From Colletes latitarsis (Eukaryota; Arthropoda; Insecta; Hymenoptera; Colletidae), in contig NW_027488370.1 in the NCBI RefSeq assembly GCF_051014445.1, positions 15,562,001 to 15,626,000 on the forward strand: a stretch of DNA of 64,000 nt, given 5' to 3'. The notes under the pieces were generated by a model that saw only the letters and a list, made by a program, of their open reading frames with translations, made no database searches and was not told the DNA's origin. This document shows, one piece after another, positions 11,017 through 25,999 of this stretch (position 1 is its first letter; each line of letters starts with the position of its first letter). The position numbers and the translations under genes were made by a program.

Positions 11017-14000
11017 GGCGTTATCCTCTAAAATATTAATCGCAACCAGGTTTAATTGACTGTTTCAGTGTGGTACCACATTACTACGTGATCCAAACCA
11101 AAAAAAGCCCAGGATCTTGCCAACAAGTATGCGAAAAATTCGAAAATACGAGCCAGATGACGGCAAATCCCAGAACTACCCGAGACATAACCTGCGTTAT
11201 CCTCTAAAATATTAATTGCAACCAGGTTTAATTGACTGTTTCGGTGTGGAACTTCATTACTCCGGGATCCAAACCAGAAAAAGCCCAGGATCTGGCCAAC
11301 AAGTATGCGAAAAATGCGAATGTACGAGCCAGATGATGGCAAATCCCAGACCTAACCGGGACGTAACCGGCGTTATCCTCTAAAATACTAATCGGGACCA
11401 GCTTTTATTGACTGCTTCAGTTTGGTACCACATTACTACGTGATCCAAACCAGAAAAAGCCCAGGATCTGGCCAACAAGTATGCGAGAAATGCGAAAGTA
11501 TGAGCCAGATGAGGACAAATCCCAGACCTAACCGAGACGTAACCGGCGTTATCCTCTAAAATATTAATCGCAACCAGGTTTGCTTGACTGTTTCGGTGTG
11601 GTACCGCATTACCACGTGATTCAAACCAAAAAAAGCCCAGGATCTTGCCAACAAGTATGCGAAAGATGCGAAAGTACGAGCCAGGTGAGGGCAAATACCA
11701 GACCTAACCCAGACTTAACCGGCGTTATCCTCTAAAATATTAATCGGAACCAGGTTTAATTGACTGTTTCAGTGTGGTACCACATTACTACGTGATCCAA
11801 ACCAAAAAAAACCCAGGATCTTGCCAACAAGTATGCGAAAAATGCGAAAGTACGAGCCAGATGATTGCAAATACCAGAACTAACCCAAACATAACCAGCG
11901 TTATCCTCCAAAATATTCATTACAACCAGGTTTAATTGACTGCATCGGTGTGGAACCACATTACGACGGGATCCAAACCACAAAAAACCCAAGATCTGGC
12001 CAACAAGTACGCGAAAATTACGAAAGCACGAGACAGATGAGGGCAAATCCCTGACCTAACCGAGACATAACCGGCGTTATCCTCTAAAATATTAATCGCA
12101 ACCAGGTTTAATTGTCTGTTTCGGTGTGGATCCACATTACTACGGGATCCAAACCAGAAAAAGGCCAAGATCTGACCAACAAGTATGCGAAAAATGCGAA
12201 AGTACGAGCCAGATGATGGCAAATCCCAGAGCTAACCGAGACATAACCGGCGTTATCCTCTAAAATATTAATCGCAACCAGGTTTAATTGACTGTTTCGG
12301 TGTGGAACTTCATTACTACGGGATCCAAACCAGGAAAAACCCAGGATCCGGCCAACAAGTATGCGAAAAATGCGAAAATACGAGCCAGATGACGGCAAAT
12401 CCCAGACCTACCCGAGACATAACCGGCGTTATCCTCTAAAATATTAATCGCAACCAGGTTTAATTGACTGTTTCAGTGTTATACCACATTACTACGTGGT
12501 CCAAGCCAGGAAAATGCCAGGATCTGGCAAACAAGTATACGAAATCGCGAAAGTATGAGCCAGATGGTTGCAAATACCAGAACTAACCCAGACGTAACCT
12601 GCGTTATCCTCTAAAATATTAATCGCAACCAGGTTTAATTGACTGTTTCGGTGTGGAACTTCATTACTATGGGATCCAAACCAGAAAAAACCCAGGATCT
12701 GGCCAACAAGTATGCGAAAAACGGAAAGTATGAGCCAGATGATTGCAAATACCAGAACTAACCAAGACGTAACCTGCGTTATCCTCCGGAATACCTTTCG
12801 GAACCAGATTCTATTGACGGCTTCAGTGTGGTACCACATTACAACGTGGTCCAAGCCAGAAAAAGGCCAGGATCTGGCCAACAAGTATGCGAAAAATGCG
12901 AGAATACGAGCCAGATGACGGCAAATCCCAGACCTACCCGAGACATAGCCGGCGTTATCCTCTAAAATATTAATCGCAACCAGGTTTAATTGACTGTTTC
13001 AGTGTGATATCACATTACTACGTGGTCCAAGCCAGAAAAAGGCCAGGATCTGGCAAACAAGTATACGAAATCGCGAAAGTATGAGGCAGATGGTTGCAAA
13101 TACCGGAACTAACCCAGACATAACCAGCGTCATCCTCTAAAATACAATTCGGAACCAGCTTCTATTGACTGTTTCTGTGTGGTACCATATTACTACGAGA
13201 TCCAAACCTGAAAAAACCCTGGATCTGGCCAAGAAGTATGCGAAAAACGCGATAGTATGATCCAGATAATTGCAAATACCAGAACTAACCGAGACATAAC
13301 CAGCGTTATCCTCTAAAATACTAATAGGAACCAGCTTTTAGTGACTGTTTCAGTGTGGTACCACATTACTACGTGATCCAAACCAGAAAAAGGCCAGGAT
13401 CTGGCCAACAAGTATGCGAGAAATGCGAAAGTATGAGCCAGATGAGGGCAAATCCCAGACCTAACCGAGACATAACCGGCGTTATCCTCTAAAATACTAA
13501 CCGGAACCAGGTTTAATTGACTGCTTCAGTGTGGTACCGCATTACTACGTGATCCAATCCAGAAAAAGGCCAGGATCTGGCCAACAAGTATGCGAAAAAT
13601 GCGAAAGTACGAGCCAGATGATAGCAAATCCCAGACCTAACCGAGACATAACCGGCGTTATCCTCTAAAATATTAATCGCAACCAGGTTTAATTGACTGT
13701 TTCAGTGTGGTACCACATTACTACGTGATCCAAACCAAAAAAAGCCCAGGATCTTGCCAACAAGTATGCGAAAAATTCGAAAATACGAGACAGATGACGG
13801 CAAATCCCAGAACTACCCGAGACATAACCGGCGTTATCCTCTAAAATATTAATCGCAACCAGGTTTAATTGACTGTTTCGGTGTGGAACTTCATTACCAC
13901 GGGATCCAAACCAGAAAAAACCCAGGATCTGGCCAACAAGTATGCGAAAAATGCGAAAATACGAGCCACATGACAGCAAATCCCAGAACTACCCGAGTCA

Positions 14001-14825
14001 TAACCAGCGTCATCCTCTAAAATACTATTCGGAACCAGCTTCTATTGACTGTTTCAGTGTGGTACCACATTACGACGTGATCCAAACCAAAAAAAACCCA
14101 GGATCTGGCCAACAAGTATGCGAGAAATGCGAAAGTATGAGCCAGATGAGGGCAAATCCCAGACCTAACCGAGACATAACCGGCGTTATCCTCTAGAATA
14201 TTAATCGCAACCAGGTTTACTTGACTGTTTCGGTGTGGTACCGCATTACCACGTGATCCAAACCAAAAAAAGCCCCGGATCTTGCCAACAAGTATGCCGA
14301 AGTTGCGAAAGTACGAGCCAGATGAGGGCAAATACCAGACCTAACCCAGACATAACCGGCGTTATCCTCTAAAATACTAACCGGAACCAGGTGTAATTGA
14401 CTGTTTCAGTGTGGTACCGCATTACTACGTGATCCGAACCAGAAAAAGGCCAGGATCTGGCCAACAAGTATGCCTAAGATGCGAAAGTACGAGCCAGATG
14501 AGGGCAAATACCAGACCTAACCCAGACATAACCGGCGTTATCCTCTAAAATATTAATCGGAACCAGGTTTAATTGACTGTTTCAGTGTGGATCCACATTA
14601 CTACGTGATCCAAACCAGAAAAAGCCCAGTATCTGGCCAACAAGTATGCGAAAAATGCGAAAGTACGAGCCAGATGATGGCAAATCCCAGACCTAACCGA
14701 GACATAACCGGCGTTATCCTCTAAAATATTAATCGCAACCAGGTTTAATTGACCGTTTCAGTGTGGTACCACATTACTACGTGATCCAAACCAAAAAAAG
14801 CCCAGGATCTTGCCAACAAGTATGC
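11017..14825 (+). repeat. Long repeated block L2, copy 1
   Basis: This block matches about 16,822-20,981. The offset is 5,805 bases from 11,017 to about 13,590, then 6,156 bases from about 13,620 onward, so this copy lacks two monomers (351 bases) at about 13,600. Shared private variants include ATTGTCTGTTTCGGTG near 12,114 and 17,919, GATATCAC near 13,005 and 18,810, TATGATCCAGATAATTGC near 13,256 and 19,061, and TTGACCGTTTCAG near 14,749 and 20,905. The copies differ by scattered substitutions. Confidence 0.78.
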
Positions 14826-14828
14826 GAA

Positions 14829-16165
14829 AAATGCGAAAGTACGAGCCAGATGATGGCAAATCCCAGACCTAACCGAGACATAACCGGCGTTATCCTCTAA
14901 AATATTAATCGCAACCAGGTTTAATTGACTGTTTCAGTGTGGTACCACATTACTACGTGATGCAAACCAAAAAAAGGCCAGGATCTTGCCAACAAGTATG
15001 CGAAAAATTCGAAAATACGAGACAGATGACGGCAAATCCCAGAACTACCCGAGATATAACCGGCGTTATCCTCTAAAATATTAATCGCAACCAGGATTAA
15101 TTGACTGTTTCGGTGTGGAACTTCATTACCACGGGATCCAAACCAGAAAAAACCCAGGATCTGGCCAACAAGTATGCGAAAAATGCGAAAATACGAGCCA
15201 CATGACAGCAAATCCCAGAACTACCCGAGTCATAACCAGCGTCATCCTCTAAAATACTATTCGGAACCAGCTTCTATTGACTGTTTCAGTGTGGTACCAC
15301 ATTACGACGTGATCCAAACCAAAAAAAACCCAGGATCTGGCCAACAAGTATGCGAGAAATGCGAAAGTATGAGCCAGATGAGGGCAAATCCCAGACCTAA
15401 CCGAGACATAACCGGCGTTATCCTCTAGAATATTAATCGCAACCAGGTTTACTTGACTGTTTCGGTGTGGTACCGCATTACCACGTGATCCAAACCAGAA
15501 AAAGGCCAGGATCTGGCCAACAAGTATGCCTAAGATGCGAAAGTACGAGCCAGATGAGGGCAAATACCAGACCTAACACAGACATAACCGGCGTTATCCT
15601 CTAAAATATTAATCGGAACCAGGTTTAATTGACTGTTTCAGTGTGGATCCACATTACTACGTGATCCAAACCAGAAAAAGGCCAGGATCTGGCCAACAAG
15701 TATGCCTAAGATGCGAAAGTACGAGCCAGATGAGGGCAAATACCAGACCTAACCCAGACATAACCGGCGTTATCCTCTAAAATATTAATCGGAACCAGGT
15801 TTAATTGACTGTTTCAGTGTGGATCCACATTACTACGTGATCCAAACCAGAAAAAGCCCAGTATCTGGCCAACAAGTATGCGAAAAATGCGAAAGTACGA
15901 GCCAGATGATGGCAAATCCCAGACCTAACCGAGACATAACCGGCGTTATCCTCTAAAATATTAATCGCAACCAGGTTTAATTGACTGTTTCAGTGTGGTA
16001 CCACATTACTACGTGATCCAAACCAAAAAAAGCCCAGGATCTTGCCAACAAGTATGCGAAAAATTCGAAAATACGAGCCAGATGACGGCAAATCCCAGAA
16101 CTACCCGAGACATAACCTGCGTTATCCTCTAAAATATTAATTGCAACCAGGTTTAATTGACTGTT
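14829..16165 (+). repeat. Long repeated block L1, copy 2
   Basis: Second copy of the block at about 6,915-8,250, offset 7,914. It keeps the private GATGCAAACC and CAGGATTAATTG variants of copy 1, with a few point differences such as AAAAAAAGGCC near 14,970 where copy 1 has AAAAAAAGCCC. Confidence 0.72.
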
Positions 16166-16821
16166 TCGGTGTGGAACTTCATTACTCCGGGATCCAAACC
16201 AGAAAAAGCCCAGGATCTGGCCAACAAGTATGCGAAAAATGCGAAAGTACGAGCCAGATGATGGCAAATCCCAGACCTAACCGGGACGTAACCGGCGTTA
16301 TCCTCTAAAATACTAATCGGAACTAGCTTTTATTGACTGCTTCAGTTTGGTACCACATTACTACGTGATCCAAACCAGAAAAAGCCCAGGATCTGGCCAA
16401 CAAGTATGCGAGAAATGCGAAAGTATGAGCCAGATGAGGGCAAATCCCAGACCTAACCGAGACGTAACCGGCGTTATCCTCTAAAATATTAATCGCAACC
16501 AGGTTTACTTGACTGTTTCGGTGTGGTACCACATTACGACGTGATCCAAACCAAAAAAAACCCAGGATCTGGCCAACAAGTATGCGAGAAATGCGAAAGT
16601 ATGAGCCAGATGAGGGCAAATCCCAGACCTAACCGAGACATAACCGGCGTTATCCTCTAGAATATTAATCGCAACCAGGTTTACTTGACTGTTTCGGTGT
16701 GGTACCGCATTACCACGTGATCCAAACCAAAAAAAGCCCCGGATCTTGCCAACAAGTATGCCAAAGTTGCGAAAGTACGAGCCAGATGAGGGCAAATCCC
16801 AGAACTACCCGAGACATAACC

Positions 16822-19800
16822 TGCGTTATCCTCTAAAATATTAATCGCAACCAGGTTTAATTGACTGTTTCAGTGTGGTACCACATTACTACGTGATCCA
16901 AACCAAAAAAAGCCCAGGATCTTGCCAACAAGTATGCGAAAAATTCGAAAATACGAGCCAGATGACGGCAAATCCCAGAACTACCCGAGACATAACCTGC
17001 GTTATCCTCTAAAATATTAATTGCAACCAGGTTTAATTGACTGTTTCGGTGTGGAACTTCATTACTCCGGGATCCAAACCAGAAAAAGCCCAGGATCTGG
17101 CCAACAAGTATGCGAAAAATGCGAAAGTACGAGCCAGATGATGGCAAATCCCAGACCTAACCGGGACGTAACCGGCGTTATCCTCTAAAATACTAATCGG
17201 AACCAGCTTTTATTGACTGCTTCAGTTTGGTACCACATTACTACGTGATCCAAACCAGAAAAAGCCCAGGATCTGGCCAACAAGTATGCGAGAAATGCGA
17301 AAGTATGAGCCAGATGAGGGCAAATCCCAGACCTAACCGAGACGTAACCGGCGTTATCCTCTAAAATATTAATCGCAACCAGGTTTACTTGACTGTTTCG
17401 GTGTGGTACCGCATTACCACGTGATCCAAACCAAAAAAAGCCCAGGATCTTGCCAACGAGTATGCCAAAGATGCGAAAGTACGAGCCAGGTGAGGGCAAA
17501 TACCAGACCTAACCCAGACTTAACCGGCGTTATCCTCTAAAATATTAATCGGAACCAGGTTTAATTGACTGTTTCAGTGTGGTACCACATTACTACGTGA
17601 TCCAAACCAAAAAAAACCCAGGATCTTGCCTACAAGTATGCGAAAAATGCGAAAGTACGAGCCAGATGATTGCAAATACCAGAACTAACCCAAACATAAC
17701 CAGCGTTATCCTCCAAAATATTCATTACAACCAGGTTTAATTGACTGCATCGGTGTGGAACCACATTACGACGGGATCCAAACCACAAAAAACCCAAGAT
17801 CTGGCCAACAAGTACGCGAAAATTACGAAAGCACGAGACAGATGAGGGCAAATCCCTGACCTAACCGAGACATAACCGGCGTTATCCTCTAAAATATTAA
17901 TCGCAACCAGGTTTAATTGTCTGTTTCGGTGTGGATCCACATTACTACGGGATCCAAACCAGAAAAAGGCCAAGATCTGACCAACAAGTATGCGAAAAAT
18001 GCGAAAGTACGAGCCAGATGATGGCAAATCCCAGACCTAACCGAGACATAACCGGCGTTATCCTCTAAAATATTAATCGCAACCAGGTTTAATTGACTGT
18101 TTCGGTGTGGAACTTCATTACTACGGGATCCAAACCAGGAAAAACCCAGGATCCGGCCAACAAGTATGCGAAAAATGCGAAAATACGAGCCAGATGACGG
18201 CAAATCCCAGACCTACCCGAGACATAACCGGCGTTATCCTCTAAAATATTAATCGCAACCAGGTTTAATTGACTGTTTCAGTGTTATACCACATTACTAC
18301 GTGGTCCAAGCCAGGAAAATGCCAGGATCTGGCAAACAAGTATACGAAATCGCGAAAGTATGAGCCAGATGGTTGCAAATACCAGAACTAACCCTGACGT
18401 AACCTGCGTTATCCTCTAAAATATTAATCGCAACCAGGTTTAATTGACTGTTTCGGTGTGGAACTTCATTACTATGGGATCCAAACCAGAAAAAACCCAG
18501 GATCTGGCCAACAAGTATGCGAAAAACGGAAAGTATGAGCCAGATGATTGCAAATACCAGAACTAACCAAGACGTAACCTGCGTTATCCTCCGGAATACC
18601 TTTCGGAACCAGATTCTATTGACGGCTTCAGTGTGGTACCACATTACAACGTGGTCCAAGCCAGAAAAAGGCCAGGATCTGGCCAACAAGTATGCGAAAA
18701 ATGCGAGAATACGAGCCAGATGACGGCAAATCCCAGACCTACCCGAGACATAACCGGCGTTATCCTCTAAAATATTAATCGCAACCAGGTTTAATTGACT
18801 GTTTCAGTGTGATATCACATTACTACGTGGTCCAAGCCAGAAAAAGGCCAGGATCTGGCAAACAAGTATACGAAATCGCGAAAGTATGAGGCAGATGGTT
18901 GCAAATACCGGAACTAACCCAGACATAACCAGCGTCATCCTCTAAAATACTATTCGGAACCAGCTTCTATTGACTGTTTCTGTGTGGTACCATATTACTA
19001 CGAGATCCAAACCTGAAAAAACCCTGGATCTGGCCAAGAAGTATGCGAAAAACGCGATAGTATGATCCAGATAATTGCAAATACCAGAACTAACCCAGAC
19101 ATAACCAGCGTTATCCTCTAAAATACTAATAGGAACCAGCTTTTAGTGACTGTTTCAGTGTGGTACCACATTACTACGTGATCCAAACCAGAAAAAGGCC
19201 AGGATCTGGCCAACAAGTATGCGAGAAATGCGAAAGTATGAGCCAGATGAGGGCAAATCCCAGACCTAACCGAGACATAACCGGCGTTATCCTCTAAAAT
19301 ACCAACCGGAACCAGGTTTAATTGACTGCTTCAGTGTGGTACCGCATTACTACGTGATCCAATCCAGAAAAAGGCCAGGATCTGGCCAACAAGTTTGCGA
19401 AAAATGCGAAAGTACGAGCCAGATGATGGCAAATACCAGACCTAACCCAGACAAACCGGCGTTATCCTCTAAAATACTAACCGGAACCAGGTTTAATTAA
19501 CTGTTTCAGTGTGGTACCGCATTACGACGTGATCCAAACCAGAAATAGGCCAGGATCTGGCCAACAAGTATGCCAAAGATGCGAAAGTACGAGACAGATG
19601 AGGGCAAATACCAGACCTAACCCAGACATAACCGTTGTTATCCTCTAAAATATTAATCGGAACCAGGTTTAATTGACTGTTTCAGTGTGGATCCACATTA
19701 CTACGTGATCCAAACCAGAAAAAGCCAAGTATCTGGCCAACAAGTATGCGAAAAATGCGAAAGTACGAGCCAGATCATAGCAAATCCCAGACCTAACCGA

Positions 19801-20981
19801 GACATAACCGGCGTTATCCTCTAAAATATTAATCGCAACCAGGTTTAATTGACTGTTTCAGTGTGGTACCACATCACTACGTGATCCAAACCAAAAAAAG
19901 CCCAGGATCTTGCCAACAAGTATGCGAAAAATTCGAAAATACGAGACAGATGACGGCAAATCCCAGAACTACCCAAGACATAACAGGCGTTATCCTCTAA
20001 AATATTAATCGCAACCAGGTTTAATTGACTGTTTCGGTGTGGAACTTCATTACCACGGGATCCAAACCAGAAAAAACCCAGGATCTGGCCAACAAGTATG
20101 CGAAAAATGCGAAAATACGAGCCACATGACAGCAAATCCCAGAACTACCCGAGTCATAACCAGCGTCATCCTCTAAAATACTATTCGGAACCAGCTTCTA
20201 TTGACTGTTTCAGTGTGGTACCACATTACGACGTGATCCAAACCAAAAAAAGCCCAGGATCTGGCCAACAAGTATGCGAGAAATGCGAAAGTATGAGCCA
20301 GATGAGGGCAAATCCCAGACCTAACCGAGACATAACCGGCGTTATCCTCTAGAATATTAATCGCAACCAGGTTTACTTGACTGTTTCGGTGTGGTACCGC
20401 ATTACCACGTGATCCAAACCAAAAAAAGCCCCGGATCTTGCCAACAAGTATGCCGAAGTTGCGAAAGTACGAGCCAGATGAGGGCAAATACCAGACCTAA
20501 CCCAGACATAACCGGCGTTATCCTCTAAAATACTAACCGGAACCAGGTGTAATTGACTGTTTCAGTGTGGTACCGCATTACTACGTGATCCGAACCAGAA
20601 AAAGGCCAGGATCTGGCCAACAAGTATGCCTAAGATGCGAAAGTACGAGCCAGATGAGGGCAAATACCAGACCTAACCCAGACATAACCGGCGTTATCCT
20701 CTAAAATATTAATCGGAACCAGGTTTAATTGACTGTTTCAGTGTGGATCCACATTACTACGTGATCCAAACCAGAAAAAGCCCAGTATCTGGCCAACAAG
20801 TATGCGAAAAATGCGAAAGTACGAGCCAGATGATGGCAAATCCCAGACCTAACCGAGACATAACCGGCGTTATCCTCTAAAATATTAATCGCAACCAGGT
20901 TTAATTGACCGTTTCAGTGTGGTACCACATTACTACGTGATCCAAACCAAAAAAAGCCCAGGATCTTGCCAACAAGTATGC
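16822..20981 (+). repeat. Long repeated block L2, copy 2
   Basis: Second copy of the block at 11,017-14,825, with two extra monomers at about 19,390-19,770. The shared TTGACCGTTTCAG variant near 20,905 marks the right end; about 75 bases later the copies part, with GAAAAATTCGAAAATACG here and GAAAAATGCGAAAGTACG in copy 1. Confidence 0.78.
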
Positions 20982-23160
20982 GAAAAATTCGAAAATACGA
21001 GCCAGATGACGGCAAATCCCAGAACTACCCGAGACATAACCTGCGTTATCCTCTAAAATATTAATTGCAACCAGGTTTAATTGACTGTTTCGGTGTGGAA
21101 CTTCATTACTCCGGGATCCAAACCAGAAAAAGCCCAGGATCTGGCCAACAAGTATGCGAAAAATGCGAAAGCACGAGCCAGATGATGGCAAATCCCAGAC
21201 CTAACCGGGACGTAACCGGCGTTATCCTCTAAAATACTAATCGGAACCAGCTTTTAGTGACTGTTTCAGTGTGGTACCACATTACTACGTGATCCAAACC
21301 AGAAAAAGGCCAGGATCTGGCCAACAAGTATGCGAGAAATGCGAAAGTATGAGCCAGATGAGGGCAAATCCCAGACCTAACCGAGACATAACCGGCGTTA
21401 TCCTCTAAAATACTAACCGGAACCAGGTTTAATTGACTGCTTCAGTGTGATACCGCATTACTACGTGATCCAATCCAGAAAAAGGCCAGGATCTGGCCAA
21501 CAAATTTGCGAAAAATGCGAAAGTACGAGCCAGATGATGGCAAATACCAGACCTAACCCAGACATAACCGGCGTTATCCTCTAAAATACTAACCGGAACC
21601 AGGTTTAATTAACTGTTTCAGTGTGGTACCGCATTACTACGTGATCCAAACCAGAAATAGGCCAGGATCTGTGCCAACAAGTATGCCAAAGATGCGAAAG
21701 TACGAGACAGATGAGGGCAAATACCAGACCTAACCCAGACATAACCGGCGTTATCCTCTAAAATATTAATCGGAACCAGGTTTAATTGACTGTTTCAGTG
21801 TGGATCCACATTACTACGTGATCCAAACCAGAAAAAGCCAAGTATCTGGCCAACAAGTATGCGAAAAATGCGAAAGTACGAGCCAGATGATAGCAAATCC
21901 CAGACCTAACCGAGACATAACCGGCGTTATCCTCTAAAATATTAATCGCAACCAGGTTTAATTGACTGTTTCAGTGTGGTACCACATTACTACGTGATGC
22001 AAACCAAAAAAAGCCCAGGATCTTGCCAACAAGTATGCGAAAAATTCGAAAATACGAGACAGATGACGGCAAATCCCAGAACTACCCGAGACATAACCGG
22101 CGTTATCCTCTAAAATATTAATCGCAACCAGGATTAATTGACTGTTTCGGTGTGGAACTTCATTACCACGGGATCCAAACCAGAAAAAACCCAGGATCTG
22201 GCCAACAAGTATGCGAAAAATGCGAAAATACGAGCCACATGACAGCAAATCCCAGAACTACCCGAGTCATAACCAGCGTCATCCTCTAAAATACTATTCG
22301 GAACCAGCTTCTATTGACTGTTTCAGTGTGGTACCACATTACGACGTGATCCAAACCAAAAAAAACCCAGTATCTGGCCAACAAGTATGCGAGAAATGCG
22401 AAAGTACGAGCCAGATGATGGCAAATCCCAGACCTAACCGAGACGTAACCGGCGTTATCCTCTAAAATATTAATCGCAACCAGGTTTACTTGACTGTTTC
22501 GGTGTGGTACCGCATTACCACGTGATCCAAACCAAAAAAAGCCCAGGATCTTGCCAACAAGTATGCCAAAGATGCGAAAGTACGAGCCAGGTGAGGGCAA
22601 ATACCAGACCTAACCCAGACTTAACCGGCGTTATCCTCTAAAATATTAATCGAAACCAGGTTTAATTGACTGTTTCAGTGTGATATCACATTACCACGTG
22701 ATCCAAACCAAAAAAAACCCAGGATCTTGCCTACAAGTATGCGAAAAATGCGAAAGTACGAGCCAGATGATTGCAAATACCAGAACTAACCCAAACATAA
22801 CCACCGTTATCCTCCAAAATATTCATTACAACCAGGTTTAATTGACTGCATCGGTGTGGAACCACATTACGACGGGATCCAAACCACAAAAAACCCAAGA
22901 TCTGGCCAACAAGTACGCGAAAATTACGAAAGCACGAGACAGATGAGGGCAAATCCCTGACCTAACCGAGACATAACCGGCGTTATCCTCTAAAATATTA
23001 ATCGCAACCAGGTTTAATTGTCTGTTTCGGTGTGGATCCACATTACTACGGGATCCAAACCAGAAAAAGGCCAAGATCTGACCAACAAGTATGCGAAAAA
23101 TGCGAAAGTACGAGCCAGATGATGGCAAATCCCAGACCTAACCGAGACATAACCGGCGTT

Positions 23161-23768
23161 ATCCTCCGGAATACCTTTCGGAACCAGATTCTATTGACGG
23201 CTTCAGTGTGGTACCACATTACAACGTGGTCCAAGCCAGAAAAAGGCCAGGATCTGGCCAAAAAGTATGCGAAAAATGCGAGAATACGAGCCAGATGACG
23301 GCAAATCCCAGACCTACCCGAGACATAACCGGCGTTATCCTCTAAAATATTAATCGGAACCAGGTTTAATTGACTGTTTCAGTGTGATATCACATTACCA
23401 CGTGATCCAAACCAAAAAAAAACCCAGGATCTGGCCAACAAGTATGCGAAAAACGCGAAAGTATGAGCCAGATGATTGCAAATACCAGAACTAACCAAGA
23501 CGTAACCTGCGTTATCCTCCGGAATACCTTTCGGAACCAGATTCTATTGACGGCTTCAGTGTGGTACCACATTACAACGTGGTCCAAGCCAGAAAAAGGC
23601 CAGGATCTGGCCAAAAAGTATGCGAAAAATGCGAGAATACGAGCCAGATGACGGCAAATCCCAGACCTACCCGAGACATAACCGGCGTTATCCTCTAAAA
23701 TATTAATCGGAACCAGGTTTAATTGACTGTTTCAGTGTGATATCACATTACCACGTGATCCAAACCAA
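23161..23768 (+). repeat. Local two-monomer duplication
   Basis: A stretch starting ATCCTCCGGAATACC at 23,161 is repeated at 23,514, offset 353 bases. Both copies carry the rare GGAATACCTTTCGGAACC box, the rare GGCCAAAAAGTATGCG variant (most monomers have GGCCAACAAG) and the TGTGATATCACA dyad followed by CATTACCACGTG. The extra base over 352 is explained by the length of the A-run after CCAAACC. This is a recent expansion of a dimer. Confidence 0.85.
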
Positions 23769-25999
23769 AAAAAACCCAGGATCTTGCCTACAAGTATGCG
23801 AAAAATGCGAAAGTACGAGCCAGATGATTGCAAATACCAGAACTAACCCAAACATAACCAGCGTTATCCTCCAAAATATTCATTACAACCAGGTTTAATT
23901 GACTGCATCGGTGTGGAACCACATTACGACGGGATCCAAACCACAAAAAACCCAAGATCTGGCCAACAAGTACGCGAAAATTACGAAAGCACGAGACAGA
24001 TTAGGGCAAATCCCTGACCTAACCGAGACATAACCGGCGTTATCCTCTAAAATATTAATCGCAACCAGGTTTAATTGTCTGTTTCGGTGTGGATCCACAT
24101 TACTACGGGATCCAAACCAGAAAAAGGCCAAGATCTGACCAACAAGTATGCGAAAAATGCGAAAGTACGAGCCAGATGATGGCAAATCCCAGACCTAACC
24201 GAGACATAACCGGCGTTATCCTCTAAAATATTAATCGCAACCAGGTTTAATTGACTGTTTCGGTGTGGAACTTCATTACTACGGGATCCAAACCAGGAAA
24301 AACCCAGGATCCGGCCAACAAGTATGCGAAAAATGCGAAAATACGAGCCAGATGACGGCAAATCCCAGACCTACCCGAGACATAACCGGCGTTATCCTCT
24401 AAAATATTAATCGCAACCAGGTTTAATTGACTGTTTCAGTGTTATACCACATTACTACGTGGTCCAAGCCAGAAAAATGCCAGGATCTGGCAAACAAGTA
24501 TACGAAATCGCGAAAGTATGAGCCAGGTGGTTGCAAATACCAGAACTAACCCAGACGTAACCTGCGTTATCCTCTAAAATATTAATCGCAACCAGGTTTA
24601 ATTGACTGTTTCGGTGTGGAACTTCATTACTATGGGATCCAAACCAGAAAAAACCCAGGATCTGGCCAACAAGTATGCGAAAAACGCGAAAGTATGAGCC
24701 AGATGATTGCAAATACCAGAACTAACCAAGACGTAACCGGCGTTATCCTCTAAAATGCTAACCGGAACCAGGTTTAATTAACTGTTTCAGTGTGGTACCG
24801 CATTACTACGTGATCCAAACCAGAAATAGGCCAGGATCTGGCCAACAAGTATGCCAAAGATGCGAAAGTACGAGACAGATGAGGGCAAATACCAGACCTA
24901 ACCGAGACATAACCGGCGTTATCCTCTAAAATATTAATCGGAACCAGGTTTAATTGACTGTTTCAGTGTGGATCCACGTTACGACGTGATCCAAACCAGA
25001 AAAAGCCAAGTATCTGGCCAACAAGTATGCGAAAAATGCGAAAGTACGAGCCAGATGATAGCAAATCCCAGACCTAACCGAGACATAACCGGCGTTATCC
25101 TCTAAAATATTAATCGCAACCAGGTTTAATTGACTGTTTCAGTGTGGTACCACATTACTACGTGATCCAAACCAAAAAAAGCCCAGGATCTTGCCAACAA
25201 GTATGCGAAAAATTCGAAAATACGAGACAGATGACGGCAAATCCCAGAACTACCCGAGACATAACCGGCGTTATCCTCTAAAATATTAATCGCAACCGGG
25301 TTTAATTGACTGTTTCGGTGTGGAACTTCATTACCACGGGATCCAAACCAGAAAAAACCCAGGATCTGGCCAACAAGTATGCGAAAAATGCGAAAATACG
25401 AGCCACATGACAGCAAATCCCAGAACTACCCGAGTCATAACCAGCGTCATCCTCGAAAATACTATTCGGAACCAGCTTCTATTGACTGTTTCAGTGTGGT
25501 ACCACATTACGACGTGATCCAAACCAAAAAAAAACCCAGGATCTGGCCAACAAGTATGCGAGAAATGCGAAAGTATGAGCCAGATGAGGGCAAATCCCAG
25601 ACATAACCGAGACATAACCGGCGTTATCCTCTAGAATATTAATCGCAACCAGGTTTAATTGAGTGTTTCAGTGTGGTACCACATTACTACGTGATCCAAA
25701 CCAAAAAAAACCAAGGATCTTGCCAACAAGTATGCGAAAAATGCGAAAGTACGAGCCAGATGATTGCAAATACCAGAACTAACCCAAACATAACCAGCGT
25801 TATCCTCCAAAATATTGATTGCAACCAGGTTTAATTGACTGCATCGGTGTGGAACCTCATTACGACGGGATCCAAACCACAAAAAACCCAAGATCTGGCC
25901 AACAAGTACGCGAAAATTACGAAAGCACGAGACAGATGAGGGCAAATCCCTGACCTAACCGAGACATAACCGGCGTTATCGTCTAAAATATTAACCGCA

